The notes under the pieces are model-generated. The model was not told the DNA's origin and did no database searches. It was given only the letters and a program-made list of their open reading frames with translations. Below, in pieces: positions 1 through 11,185 of a stretch of DNA of 64,000 nt. A program made the translations under genes and the position numbers. Numbering within the stretch: position 1 is the first letter of the stretch; each line of letters begins with the position of its first letter. Source of the stretch: Euphorbia lathyris (lineage: Eukaryota > Streptophyta > Magnoliopsida > Malpighiales > Euphorbiaceae); assembly GCF_963576675.1 (NCBI RefSeq), contig NC_088915.1, forward strand, positions 30,037,501 to 30,101,500. Direction: 5' to 3'.

Positions 1-982
1 CTAGCGCTTCGCTTCGCCCCTTGCCCCTGCATCTTATTCAGACTAGGGCTAAGTCTTTTCTCTACGGGTAGAATGTCTCTAATTCGGCATATCCGCTTTC
101 ATATCGATCGATAAAGAGGAAAGTAGTATTACCGCTTTTATCCTGGGATCCTTAGCCTGGTTGACTTTCTTCGTTTGACCTATTGTTTCGCATCTCTTTA
201 GTGGTAGGCTGTGAGGAGTCAGTGGAAACCCGGAGTGAAGTAAGCAGTTACCCGCAAATCCTACTATTTCAGTAAATGTTTACAACTTATTTAATGGAGA
301 ATTCAATAAGATGGCAGCTTATGCCGTTGGTTGAGCATCATTTAGTTCTTCGCTTCGACCCAGACCTGTGAAACATAAATTTAGAAGACTTCATCCCTAT
401 CTACCTACTCTCGCCTAGAGCTGGTGGCCTGACCTTCTTCCTCTTCTCTTATGAAAATATGCAGTGAAGTTCTTATTCCTCACAATGAATTTTTTCTTTA
501 ATTTTATTACTCCTCAATGAGCTCTCGGGTAACCTAATCAAAAAAGCAGACGGTCCATACAGAAGTTGAGTTTTGAGGAGAAGCAATTCTTCCCTGAAGG
601 GTGAGGTGTGTACTTTACTACTGAGTGTTCGCCCAGAAAAGAGGGGAGGGGGAGCCTTTGTCAACTGGTCTAGAGACGGACGCTAAACTGACTATCTAAG
701 AGGTAGCTTTCAAAGCCTTACGTACTTAATGAAATGGAAGAAAGATCTCATTGTATCGAGCTCTTTCCATTCCAGCAAGCTGCGCATGCTATTCTTCCTG
801 CGCTAGCCCCTGCTATTCCATTCTAAACCGAACTGAGGAAAATAATTCTTGACTTGAAAGAGGATGCAGGTGGTTGAATGGCGAATGGCAGGTAGGTGAA
901 CTACAGATAGTACCTAGGTTAGAAGGCGTCTCACCATTGCCTTATTTAATTTAATAAAGGACTTTCGTCCGTTCATGGTCAT

Positions 983-1015
983 CGCTCCTCTCCTTATCAG
1001 GAGAGCTGCTTTCGC
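983..1015 (+). repeat. 33-bp repeat, inverted copy at 9603-9635
   Basis: The 33 bases at 983-1015 recur exactly as the reverse complement at 9603-9635. Each copy contains a short self-complementary core (ctctcc, ttatca, ggagag). Dispersed short repeats of this kind are common in plant mitochondrial DNA and support the organellar origin of the tract. Confidence 0.7.
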
Positions 1016-2090
1016 TCCTTGATTTGATACTAGCACTTGAGAGCGAAAGACGATAGGCATAGTGGAAATTCATCCTGAATCAGTTCACACGAATTCCTCA
1101 AGGTTGGAGGAAAAAGCACTACTCTTGAATCGAATCTCCTGTCGTAAGCGCTAAAAGGGAAGCCAGAGATCAATCAAGTTCCCCTAAGGGATCACTGAAC
1201 TTCTAGCCTAGAGGCTGAGGTAATGAATGAGAGGACGACTGGGCAAGAAAGTCAGGTGCAGAGCGGGAAGTAGTGATGAAAGTGAAATGATTATAAAGCT
1301 CGCATCGAACTCCAAGGTTTGACATTACGCTTTGGGTTTGACTCCTCAATCAAGGGGGTTAAGTGCTTATGGATCTCATTCATTTTGCAAGATCCCTTGT
1401 TCCAGATCCGGTGTTCACGGAATCGAGATAAGATAGACTTCCATCTTCTTTCTACTTATTTATACAAAATTGTATCTATCTCTATCTTACCGCATCAAAG
1501 ACAGATTCAACATTCAACAAGGCAAGATTCAGCATTAACTTCAGGAAGCCAAGAAGTCAGTCAGCATTCAGCTGTGGAATTGAACTTGAACTCTAAGCCG
1601 AATCGACTGCCGGGGATAAAAAGCGCTTTGCGAATAAGAAGTTTTTAAATAAGATCAGGTCTTACAGATCCGCAGCTGGATAGAATGAATCCGCGGAAGA
1701 CTTTCTTTAAAATAAAACTGTGCTTTTAAGTTGGCGAATAAGTGTTCATTCACATAAATATTATTCAGAAGAGTGAGAATAGCCGGAATGAGATGGAATA
1801 GGCATTGTACTGATGGGAGTCAGTTTAGTGATCCGAGGGACGGGATAACAAGGAAGGTTCAGCTTGATCGGTAGTAATGAGATTTCAAAGTCGCAGACTG
1901 CGAAGAGATTGCTTGGAAGATAATAAGAACATATTACTTCCAAGTCATCGGAAGGATAAAGCGCAGTTCTCCGTTTCTCAAGGTATGAACTCTTGGAACC
2001 TTACTCCCTTGATTTACCTGGCCAAAAGAGTGCCGTTTCATCTGGTAACATAACCAATTTCTTCAAGACTTACTCCTTCTCATTTTGCAG

Positions 2091-2640
2091 CGGCCGTTTC
2101 TCAGAGAACCCGCTCTTCAAGTTTGAAATCTAGTGTTGGGCCTTCGGCAACTACGCCTGGCTTCATTGCTTCCGCCGCCACGACTGGACCAACGCCAACA
2201 ATTCCTGTTTCAGGAACTCAGACTTTGCTTGGACTTCAGCGGCCCCTGGGTAAACGAATAAAGCATGCGCATGCTCGTCCACCGAGAAATAAGAAAACTC
2301 TTTTTTTCTAGGCCGACCTTCCTCATGATTCACCTGTTGACTCGACCCACCATGACGACGTTGCTTTTGAGACCCCGGCAGGTATGTTCTTTTCTTTTCT
2401 TTGCCGCTTAGATCTCATTTTTCCTATCTTAGCGTACCATTACTTTTCGTCACAGGTTCAGATCAAGCTGAAGACGAGCAGGCTAGTCAATCGGCGAACC
2501 CTGACTTGAACCTCACATTCGCGAAAAACCTGGTAACATCACCCACCCCCAGGGGAGCAATCTATGCTGTGAGTGAGCCAGGTCTGTCCTGGCGACCTTT
2601 TCCCTGTAGTGATCACTGTAATGTGTAAGGTTCAGAAGTG
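2091..2640 (+). pseudogene. Unidentified spliced coding relic
   Basis: A pyrimidine-rich acceptor (ttttgcag, ending 2090) precedes an open stretch rich in Ser, Thr and Pro. A second acceptor (ttttttctag, ending 2311) precedes an acidic His/Asp stretch (2312-2381). A GT-AG interval of 74 bases (2382-2455) then separates it from a further Asp/Glu/Ser-rich frame that runs to about 2628; joining across that interval keeps the frame open (ETPAG then SDQAEDE). This looks like a nuclear gene or retroelement piece with spliceosomal introns, lodged in mitochondrion-like DNA. The first junction does not keep frame, so at least one defect is present. I do not recognise the protein. Confidence 0.35.
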
Positions 2641-5600
2641 GATACAGAAGGCATGGCAGGGCCGATGATGACTCATCTAATTCCGTGCTGTGCTTTTCAA
2701 AATCCCGCTCAATCACGTAAATAAAGATCAGATAGTTAGTCTTCCTCGCCGTCTTAGGACGCACCCCTTTCTCTTACATCAAATTCACTGATAGCGATCG
2801 ATTAATGAAAGGCGGGGGAACTCGTTCTCCAATGAGAGTTTCCTGCTTTCAAGCCAGTCAGACCTACAAGTTCGCTTGCTGGATTGGTTTAGTTGAACTC
2901 CACCGGGTATGTCTTTCGCAAAGTCAAGTGATTGTCTAATAGAAATAGAAGATCAAGCTCGGGTGAACACTCATAAATGAAATGAGATCAGGTGCCATTA
3001 CACTCTCTCCCAATGTCATATGGAGTGGCTGGTGCATTTTCGACATTCAGATAGGTAGTCCATTTCACGATGAGAGATATAAATCGGGTTAGAACGAAAG
3101 CTAGCTTCAGAGTGGTATTTCTGGCTGCTTGGTTATAGAGTGCGGCTAGAAGCGGAGATTTTTCATCCTTTTTCTCTCCGCAATAGAATATATATAAGTA
3201 AGAAATTCCTTGACAATCCAACAATCTTTTAGTTGGCCTGCGTGAAGGTTGTTTTGGTACAGCCAGATCCGCTTTGAGTGCCGTGGGATATAGAGAGGTG
3301 TCCGGTTCTCTCAGCGTCAGGTTAAGAAGTGATCCCGATCGAATCACTCAAATGGGTCATTGATGATGGCATGGCGAGGAACTCATCTTCTTCTCAATAA
3401 GAAATCTATCTCGTAGGATCTTCTAGTATGAATCGTAGCTTGCTTCAATTTTGTCTTTCCTTCGATGCAGAAAAATGCCTTCTCTTCTTAGAAATAAGAA
3501 TCGGCATAAGGAAAGCGTAACCGTCAGTGCTGCTGGTACTCGTAAGTCAGCTGGCTACTAGGCAACTACCCCTCCGGTTACCCTCGCCCTATGGTTACTC
3601 GTCACTGCTCCTTCGGAGCCTCGCTCTACTAGTGGTTAGTATGAATAGGAAGATGAAAACGAATGCTCTTCGAATTGGTACCTAAACCCTAGCTAGTTCC
3701 TGCCACCTATGCTGCTCCCCGGTGATCAACGGAGACTAGTGCTTTTGCTGTTGTCTCCGCCACAGCAGCCTCCGCTGGAAAGAAGGGAGCAAGGCCATTT
3801 TTAGACTCAACCCCTTAAAGTACTGCTACATGGAATAAGCCAATCCATCTACATGATTCTCACATCTTGATCTTTCCACATTCGTATCATTATCATTGGG
3901 TAAAGCTTTTTTTTTCACTATTTATTAATTTCCAGTTGGTTCAGCGCCTCCCTTTCTAGGTGCTAATTCCTGTGATCTGACAGCGAAAGGGTTCTTCACT
4001 AGTGATTGATACATGGTACTACAATTTCACTTCTTTTTCTTTTTCCTTACATATGTGGGTATTGACATTTAAAAGCCTGTCTGTCTCCGCTCTATCTTAC
4101 CAGGAAAGTAGGAAATACATTCCCCTGTTGGTTAAAGCGGACTTCTATACCTATTCTGATGCCGAGGGATCACCCACCTCTTTCTGTTCAAGATTCCTGA
4201 CCTGACTGAATGCCCTCTTTCACAAGACATTTGGTTGAGAAGGATTTGGTAAACCTACTAGAGATCTTATTCTGGTAGGGGGTCAATCTGTTCTTTCTGC
4301 TTCTGCCTATGCTTATCTTTTAGCATTCGCCTATGCCTGTGAAAGGAAATGCTGCTTTGAGATACATATTGATATCTAGCTGGGCGAAAGTTTTCAATTG
4401 TTATTCCCCGGCAGGATTAAAGGTTGGAGAACTGGTCTCTTCCCGGTCTTGCTTCTTTCTTTGCTTACTTAGCTGTGCTCTCTTGCTTCCAAAAGACCCG
4501 ATCCAACAACCCGAGCTTATGCCGATTCTGATGCTCCATCTGCTTATGATTAAGTGAACTCTTCCGTAAGTTAGGAGAAGATGCTGACCGAAACAGAAGG
4601 ATATGGAACTACGGTTGAACCTCATTCATAAGCTTTGCCTATGACTGACGTAGCACTTGGCGAGCATAGGGTTACTCATAAGGAGCCGCTCGCATCTTTC
4701 CTCTTCCTTGTGAGGTCCCATACCACTGGACATGCAGATGCAGGAGTTCTACTTCAATTGAATGACATCTTTCGTTGAGTAAACAACGGTGGTGAATCAT
4801 GGCACGAAACTTACTTACTTTGGTAAACGAATTGCCCTACTTTCGTCACCTGACTGAGAAAAGTATCATCCGTGGATTCAGATGCTCAAATGCTCCGGCT
4901 TGACGCTGCTTACCTTACGCCGGATGGTTCAATAGAGTCGGACGTAGGGGCAAGAAAAACCCCCATTCGAAGTCTCTGGTCTAGCAGGAAAGGCTTCCTA
5001 TTCTGCTTTTGTCTTAGAATATGTTTCATCAGCAGAGGATTCTTCGCCCCTTTTTCCACTGCCCTCTCTGAGGGCTATTGCTTTGTTTGCTCCTCTCGAT
5101 ATATATGCTAGTTGGCGGCGGGCGCTACCTTCAACGGATCAAAGGTCTGAAGTTAGCTTGGCTAGCAAGTTTGGTGGGGAGCTCTCTCTTGCTCTGCTTC
5201 TCGCGCTATCGCCTCTTTTCTTGCTCTCGTAATTACATAGATAATATGTACAGAAGGAGTCTGCGAATTTCTTGAATTGAAGGTCAAATAGCTGCTTTGG
5301 CTAACGAAAGTCCTCACTTACTTGAGCAAGGAATGAAAGACTCGCTTTAAAAAGAAAAAACAAGATGAGGTTCTCAGCAAGTGGACTAAATCAACAGGCA
5401 TACCAATAGACATACCTTGAATCTAGCTTAGCAATCCTTACCTTGCTTTGTTATTGAATTTCGAGTTGTAGTTACAGGGAGAGATCACTCTACAATCAAT
5501 CCAATCAGTCTTTCTTAAGCAAGGAAAAGCTCTAGTCTGATAGGCCCGGTGAGTCTTCCCTGATCGGATTAGCTCTGGTTCAAGAGTAAGGGCTGGAAGT

Positions 5601-6670
5601 GTTAGCACTATTGGACTTTCCCTTTCATCTGCTATAGAGGATACGTGGGCAAGTATGCCCTCTTCTGCTCAAGAGGGAAATTAATCTCCTGCTATTTCTT
5701 CAAAAGAGGATGTAGAATCGGCATCTAAAGATGATACAGCAGCTGTGAACGAATAAGTTTCAAGAAGTGGATGCGAGGGACGGGAGAGAAGTTCGCCGCT
5801 TTCAGGAAATGCTATGTATCATATTGAGCTGTTTATTCGGGAACTGCTGGTACAGCTTGTTAGCAGAGAAAAATATGTTGAAATGTAGACTAACCAACAC
5901 TTGGAGAGAAGGAAGGAAGCACTTCGAGCACAACTGTTACGGTACATGAAAAAGGAATTCTTACTCTGGCATCTATCTTGCTAAAGATGCTCCAACTGAT
6001 CTTTCTCGAAAGAAAGGAAGGAATAGCTTATGGTTTACTGTAAGAAGTAGAAGCTGATGCTGATGGCTGACTTAGTAATAGAAGTTGGAAATGTCTCAAT
6101 CTGCTTTATCTACTCCAATAGTTAGTTCTACTTCGCTTTCAGCTCACCATTTTTCCCATCGAGTTAGCTAGTTAACGGATTTAGCAAAGAATTGCAGGCA
6201 AAGTAATTCCCTTGCTACGATTTCCGGGTAACATTTGGTATTCCTTTAGGTAATGGGGTACCCCCCTTACTCAACAAGTCAAGATCCCGAAAAAAGGAAT
6301 CTATTTACTTTACTAGGAAAAACTAGCGCTTAGAGTTCGGTGTAAGGAGAAACCATTCCCGTATGGAGACAGCCTCCCTTAAAGGAATGTCTATATGGGG
6401 TCACCACTCTTATCTTATTAGTAGAAGACAGAGTGGGAAGCAGCGGAACATGAGGCCAATCGATAAATAAAGGAAAGGTGTAGTCCGTCCTTTCTTTGTC
6501 TTTTTCGATGGGAGGGCAGCTTTCTATTAGTTAGGCTTCACACACTATATAAACAAATATAACAAGCGTGCGAGACAAAGAGCGTCAACCTACGGAAAAA
6601 CGATGACTATTGAGTGCAAGCCCTACACTAGATAGACTATGGTAGTTCAGGTGCGCTTTTATTAAAGTCA
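2641..6670. other. No recognisable gene
   Basis: This is mitochondrion-like intergenic sequence. Short open frames exist on both strands but none shows a domain, a conserved motif or a composition unlike its surroundings. Confidence 0.5.
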
Positions 6671-6679
6671 ACTATAACG

Positions 6680-8600
6680 GATGTTAAATCCCCGCTTTCC
6701 ATTTGAGTTGGCCAACTTCAAGGATTTGTGTACCTTTACAAACGTAAGGGCCGAGCAGGCGACGCGACTCAGGGCCTTTTATGGCCTGAATACTGTCGCT
6801 ATCCTTTTGATAGTATGAATAACACGATCTCAGGGTGGTCCGTGGATCACTTTTGGGATCGCATTTATCAACTACTACCATCAACAGATATGTTAGGGGT
6901 TCCCCCTACCACTGGCCGGTTAGGCATGTCGGTGGAAGGCTCAGGCAAGCGAAGGATATTCGCAATGGGGAATTATATAAATCAACGCCTCTTGGCGCCT
7001 GTCCATGACTTTATGTCAGAGGTGCTTAAGCGCATACCAATCGATGGTATTTTTAATCAAACTAGACCGCTTGGCGCCCTCAAAGGCATTAACACTCTTT
7101 TATCTTTTGATTTGAGCCACTGTTTGAGGCCCTCAGTGTTTATTTGATCGAACCCTTGCGTCTAGTGCTGTTAATTCCTGTCTGGCTACAAACATATTCG
7201 AGGTTCCCCCTTTGTTCACCATAGGCGAACAACTGGTGTTCCTTCCGCAATATGTTTTGTTGCTGGGCAACCATTAGGATATCCGGATTCTTGGCCTCTC
7301 TTCGCCTTCACACATCACTTAGTGGTCTGGTTGGCGGCTAGTAGGGTTTATCCCAAGAGGCGTTTTAGCAAGTATGTTGTGCTCGGTGATGACGTTGTCA
7401 CGATGCCAAGGTAGCTGATGAGTATAGGAGCATTATCGAGCAGTTAGGTGTAAAGATTTCGCTTCCGAAATCCCTAATTTCTGATAATGGGTCCTTGGAG
7501 TTCGCTAAGAAGTTTATAGTGGACGCTGGTCTTTTGGACCTGTCCCAGGTTTCTGGAAAGAACCCGCGTAACTATTTCCACCCAAATGGTTTAGCCGCTA
7601 TTCATCTAAAATATCATATAAAGCGGTTTTCTACTTTTTGTCGGATCGGAAACGCCGGCTATAAGACTCTTTCGTCCTTGTCCTCGAAACCATCGAAAAC
7701 ATCGAAACGTCGATGGGCTTCTTGGACAAAGATGCACTTGCCACTTGAATTGTGGTTGGGTGACGTGACGGTCTCCCTCTTAATCCATATCTTTGGGGTC
7801 TTATTGTTGCAAAATTGCAACATGACCTCCGGCCTAAAGATCTTCAAGTCATTCCAGATCAATATTTTTCTCAAATAGGAATGAAAGAATTTCTTGAATG
7901 GTCGTTATTGAGATCATGGATGGAGTCATGGCTATCTTATGTTCGATGGTACGCATCTTGTGCGCTTCGGCCGGATGTTTCTCTTGACGAGTTAATCAAC
8001 CAGGCACCTGGCATCAACACTCACTGGGCAACACCAAACAAAATCGAATCTTTGGTTCGGTGGGGTCGTGTGTGGAAGTGTTATGACTTGTGTAGATCGT
8101 TTTGTGGTGTTCTTCCAACATACAAAACTATCTTTCCGGTTGGTTGTCTTGTTGGAGGGCACGGTAGTACCTCTTTCCTTATGTGGGCTTGTGGTGTTGA
8201 ACAGCCACGAGCTCACAGGGGTGTTGTTGTCTGGCCTAACAACTAAACAACAACATCTCACTACACTGTCAGGAACTATAACGGATGCCGATGTTGCTAC
8301 CAATAAAGGGTTTACTTTGACTGTGAAAAGAAAGATGTTCACCGGGAGAACGAAATCCAATAATTTTGCTGTTTTGCGTACTAAATTTCTCTTCAAGCCC
8401 TGTTCATTCACAAGCTACATCGGTGGTTAAGAAGGCGTTAGGATTGAATGACAGAGCTTCTTATTCTGAGCATAAGTCTTGGGCGGATATCCGGCTTAGA
8501 GCCTACATAGATCGGAGGTTTCTCCTTACCTCACTGCACGCTATCTTTCTTTTCAAGATATGTCACTCCAACCACTTGGGATTGGAGCACTGAAGACCCT
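6680..8600 (+). pseudogene. Endogenous mitovirus RNA-dependent RNA polymerase relic
   Basis: Mitoviruses are capsidless RNA elements of mitochondria that encode a single RNA-dependent RNA polymerase; relics occur in many plant mitochondrial and nuclear genomes. The order of motifs fits. A basic nucleotide-binding-type block with GKRRIFAMGNYINQRLL is read at about 6947-7000, an IPIDGIFNQ/PLGALKG block at about 7035-7090, and a FDLS catalytic-type motif near 7105-7120. The glycine-aspartate-aspartate core (VLGDDVV) is near 7380-7400, and conserved-looking C-terminal stretches lie at 7560-7730 and 7815-8045. The frame is broken after FDLS, again after the GDD region, and around 7800, so no functional protein can be made. 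The part from about 8050 to 8600 is open but I cannot assign it firmly to the same gene. Confidence 0.8.
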
Positions 8601-9955
8601 TGCTGACCAATCTAGGTTCAGAACTGGCAAAGAAGAGTCTCAAATCTATCATTTGAGCTCCGAAAACTTGCTTAAACCCGGGTTTTTTCGATGAAAAAAG
8701 ATCATTTTAGAAAAGATGCTATCTTATGATATTAGATGCCCTCTTATTCAGCCTATGCTTGCCTTCCCTGCTTAGCCCTTCTATCGGCTTAGGAGCCCTT
8801 TTCCCTAGCCCGCTGTTGAACCCTAGGCTTTCCGCTTTCCACCTTTCTCTTTAAGCTCAATTTCCGAGCACCTTCTATCCGCTAAGGTATAGAACCTTCG
8901 TAATGATAGATGGTGGAGCTCATCAAGCTCTTTTTTTTTCAAGCCTTTACTTGGTCACTCTAGACCCAGTCTTTACCCATAGACTAAGTAGCAGTGCTCT
9001 TGTAAGGGGGTAAGATAGAGTAGGAGAAAACCAGTTTCATCCTGTTCTTCTGCTTTCGAGCTTGTTGCAGTTGGAGGTGCTTTAGTTATACCTGCGATTA
9101 CTTCTCCCAGCTAGCCATTTTGAGTGCTTACGCCTTTTAGTCGTAAACCCTGTAATGTGGATCCAACCGAGGTTATTGATCCAAACTATCCCCTCGCTTC
9201 CCTTGAGATAGATTACCCTTCCAAACGAGCTAATGGGCTCAAGGAGCTAAACGGTTTAAATGCTCCCCTCTCTAGCAAGCCAGCAAGAGAATAAGCTTTG
9301 GAGTTGCAGTTACAGAAGGGCAGACAGTTGTTAGGTGAAACTTTCTTTCTCTCTTCCTGCCAGTTTAAAGTAAAGCCAGCATGCTTGAAAGAGGGAGGTT
9401 TTTTTGACCAGTCTAACTATGGATATGGATCATCTTTCTAGTCTAGAAAGTAGTTGATCTAATCCTATCCTGTTTATATTTTCGGAGTGCTCGGGAAAGG
9501 GCTATGGTTCACTCGCGGTCGAAGAAGAACTGGTTGAGAGCTACGGAACTGACTCATTCACTGATTGAACTTCTTGAGGGGTGAAAAGAATCACCAGTGG
9601 ATGCGAAAGCAGCTCTCCTGATAAGGAGAGGAGCGAAAGCAGCTCCCCAACCATGATAAAGGAAAAAGGTCATTTTTAGGGAGTTCCACGATCCGACCAA
9701 CAAATCGCGCTGAAGAGATGGATATTGGCTCTTTTTCGCTAGCAGGGATATTCGCTCTTGTCTTTTAGTAGCTAGCTCTGCTTTCTGCTTTCTCCTTAGC
9801 CTCAGCTCTACTACTAATAGAGAGTCAGAAGGCAGCTTGGCTCGGAACCTCACGAACTTCTTACTGGGGCAGCACCATCCTATAGCATTTGCGAGTGTTT
9901 GAATGCACGTGTTTTGTTTTCATATTCCTGCGCAGTTAAGTTAATAAAAAACTTT
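8601..9955. other. No recognisable gene
   Basis: Mitochondrion-like intergenic DNA. It holds the inverted copy of the 33-bp repeat (9603-9635). I see no domain, tRNA or rRNA. Confidence 0.5.
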
Positions 9956-9959
9956 TTAC

Positions 9960-10420
9960 CAAGGAAACCACTTGTGTCTTTCTTGGATATGCTCAGTCCG
10001 GGTATAGATGCTATGACGTAAAATCCAAGAGACTCGATGTATCCTTGAATGTTCTCTTTAATGGGGTCGCCTCATATTTTCCTTAACCTAATTAATCAGC
10101 CCCGGGGGAGAATGGTGATGGAGATGTATTGCGGCCTTCTCCTATTCTGTTCATCAACTCGAACCTCATTCTTCTTTTATATGTTGACGAGAACATTATA
10201 ACCGGTAATGATTCTTCTTTTTTATTCGATTTCATCAAGGAGCTTGGCAACCAATTTCTCTCTTTCATCCGCTGCATTACTTTCTCGGCATGGAGGTATC
10301 TCGCTCCACCTCTGGACTTCGTCTAACCCAAACAAAGTATACTCTTGAATTCTTATCTTGTCCATCCTGCCCTGCGCTACGCCTATATCTCCGGGTGCCA
10401 AGCTATCTGCCCCTACTTTT
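9960..10420 (+). mobile_element. Copia retrotransposon pol fragment in the mitochondrion-like tract
   Basis: Frames on the plus strand read a Copia integrase-end motif (VFLGYAQSGYRCYD, about 9975-10015), then, after a gap, the Copia reverse-transcriptase core LLLYVDENIITGND near 10168-10210 followed by a stretch matching FDFIKELGNQF. The usual YVDD catalytic motif reads YVDE. Frameshifts separate the blocks, and the sequence between integrase and reverse transcriptase is far shorter than in a full element, so this is an internally deleted, dead fragment. Copia relics are a usual component of angiosperm mitochondrial intergenic DNA. Confidence 0.75.
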
Positions 10421-11005
10421 ATAAAAAAAAGGAAGGCAGGCTGCCCTGCCCTGAAGACCGACGCTCTACCTCGGGCTTTTGTTCTTGGTCGGAATCTCAT
10501 TTCCTGGAGCGTTAAGAAGCAGCCCCTTACTCACCTCTTAATCTATAAAAAAAAGCCCTATTTATTAGTAAAGCTTTCCGCTAGAAGTAGCGCGCTAGCA
10601 TTTAACTAATATAATAGAAAGTAAAGGCTCTTATCATCGAGAGTAGGTTCTTTTCAGCTAAGTTTGTTATGAGTTGTATGGGACCAGAATTTCAGTGAAG
10701 GGGCTGTCACATTGTGGGGAAACCGACTCCCGTTGGGCATGACACCAATTGAATTGAGTATTGATGGGGATCTTAGCAAAAACCAATCATGTACAGTCAC
10801 CCATCACACCCACCCCCATTTGTTTTGTGAAGCCAATTGCTTTTCCTTTTGTAATTCTACATTGTTGTATAGTTTTGTTGCATTGCCTTTTAAGATTCAA
10901 AATGGAATTCGAATTATGTACCTAGCTCAATGTCCGCCAAGTTATTTGACTCTCTTCCCTTAGCCAAAGGATATTTCCTAAATTGCAATTTTTATTGCAT
11001 TGCAG

Positions 11006-11185
11006 TATTTGAGATATACAAGCATAAGTACAACCGCACCAGGATTGCCATATGTCGAGGTTTTTCAAAGCCAGCTGGAAATTGGCTCATAGGTGGAGAT
11101 CCGGAAGTGCTAAAGCCTATCAAATAGAATGATGAGCTTGATCACTACAGGCTCTTTCCCCGTTCACTCCGGGTTTCAAGTCAAA
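11006..11185 (+). pseudogene. ATP sulfurylase exon fragment with retained intron end
   Basis: ATP sulfurylase activates sulfate to adenosine 5'-phosphosulfate. The stretch reads FEIYKHK at 11008-11028, then in a second frame TTAPGLPYVEV, then in a third GNWLIGGDPEVLKPIK followed by a stop and NDELDHYRL. These match, in order, the conserved plant ATP sulfurylase segment running from EIYKH through GTTAPGLPYVEE to PAGNWLIGGDLEVLKPIKYNDGLD, recalled from the family. The exon start is preceded by a normal acceptor (cattgcag ending 11005) and T-rich intron-like sequence, so this derives from nuclear genomic DNA and not from a processed mRNA. Two frameshifts and one stop make it a pseudogene fragment. 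Confidence 0.7.

Noticed and set aside
7992..8411. 139-codon frame on the minus strand within the polymerase relic
   Set aside because: It is opposite to the relic and has no motif; it is a shadow of the plus-strand frames.
10712..10963. Open frame considered as the preceding exon of ATP sulfurylase
   Set aside because: The residues (RLPLGMTPIELSIDGD) resemble the family only weakly, and I could not place a donor that joins it to 11006.
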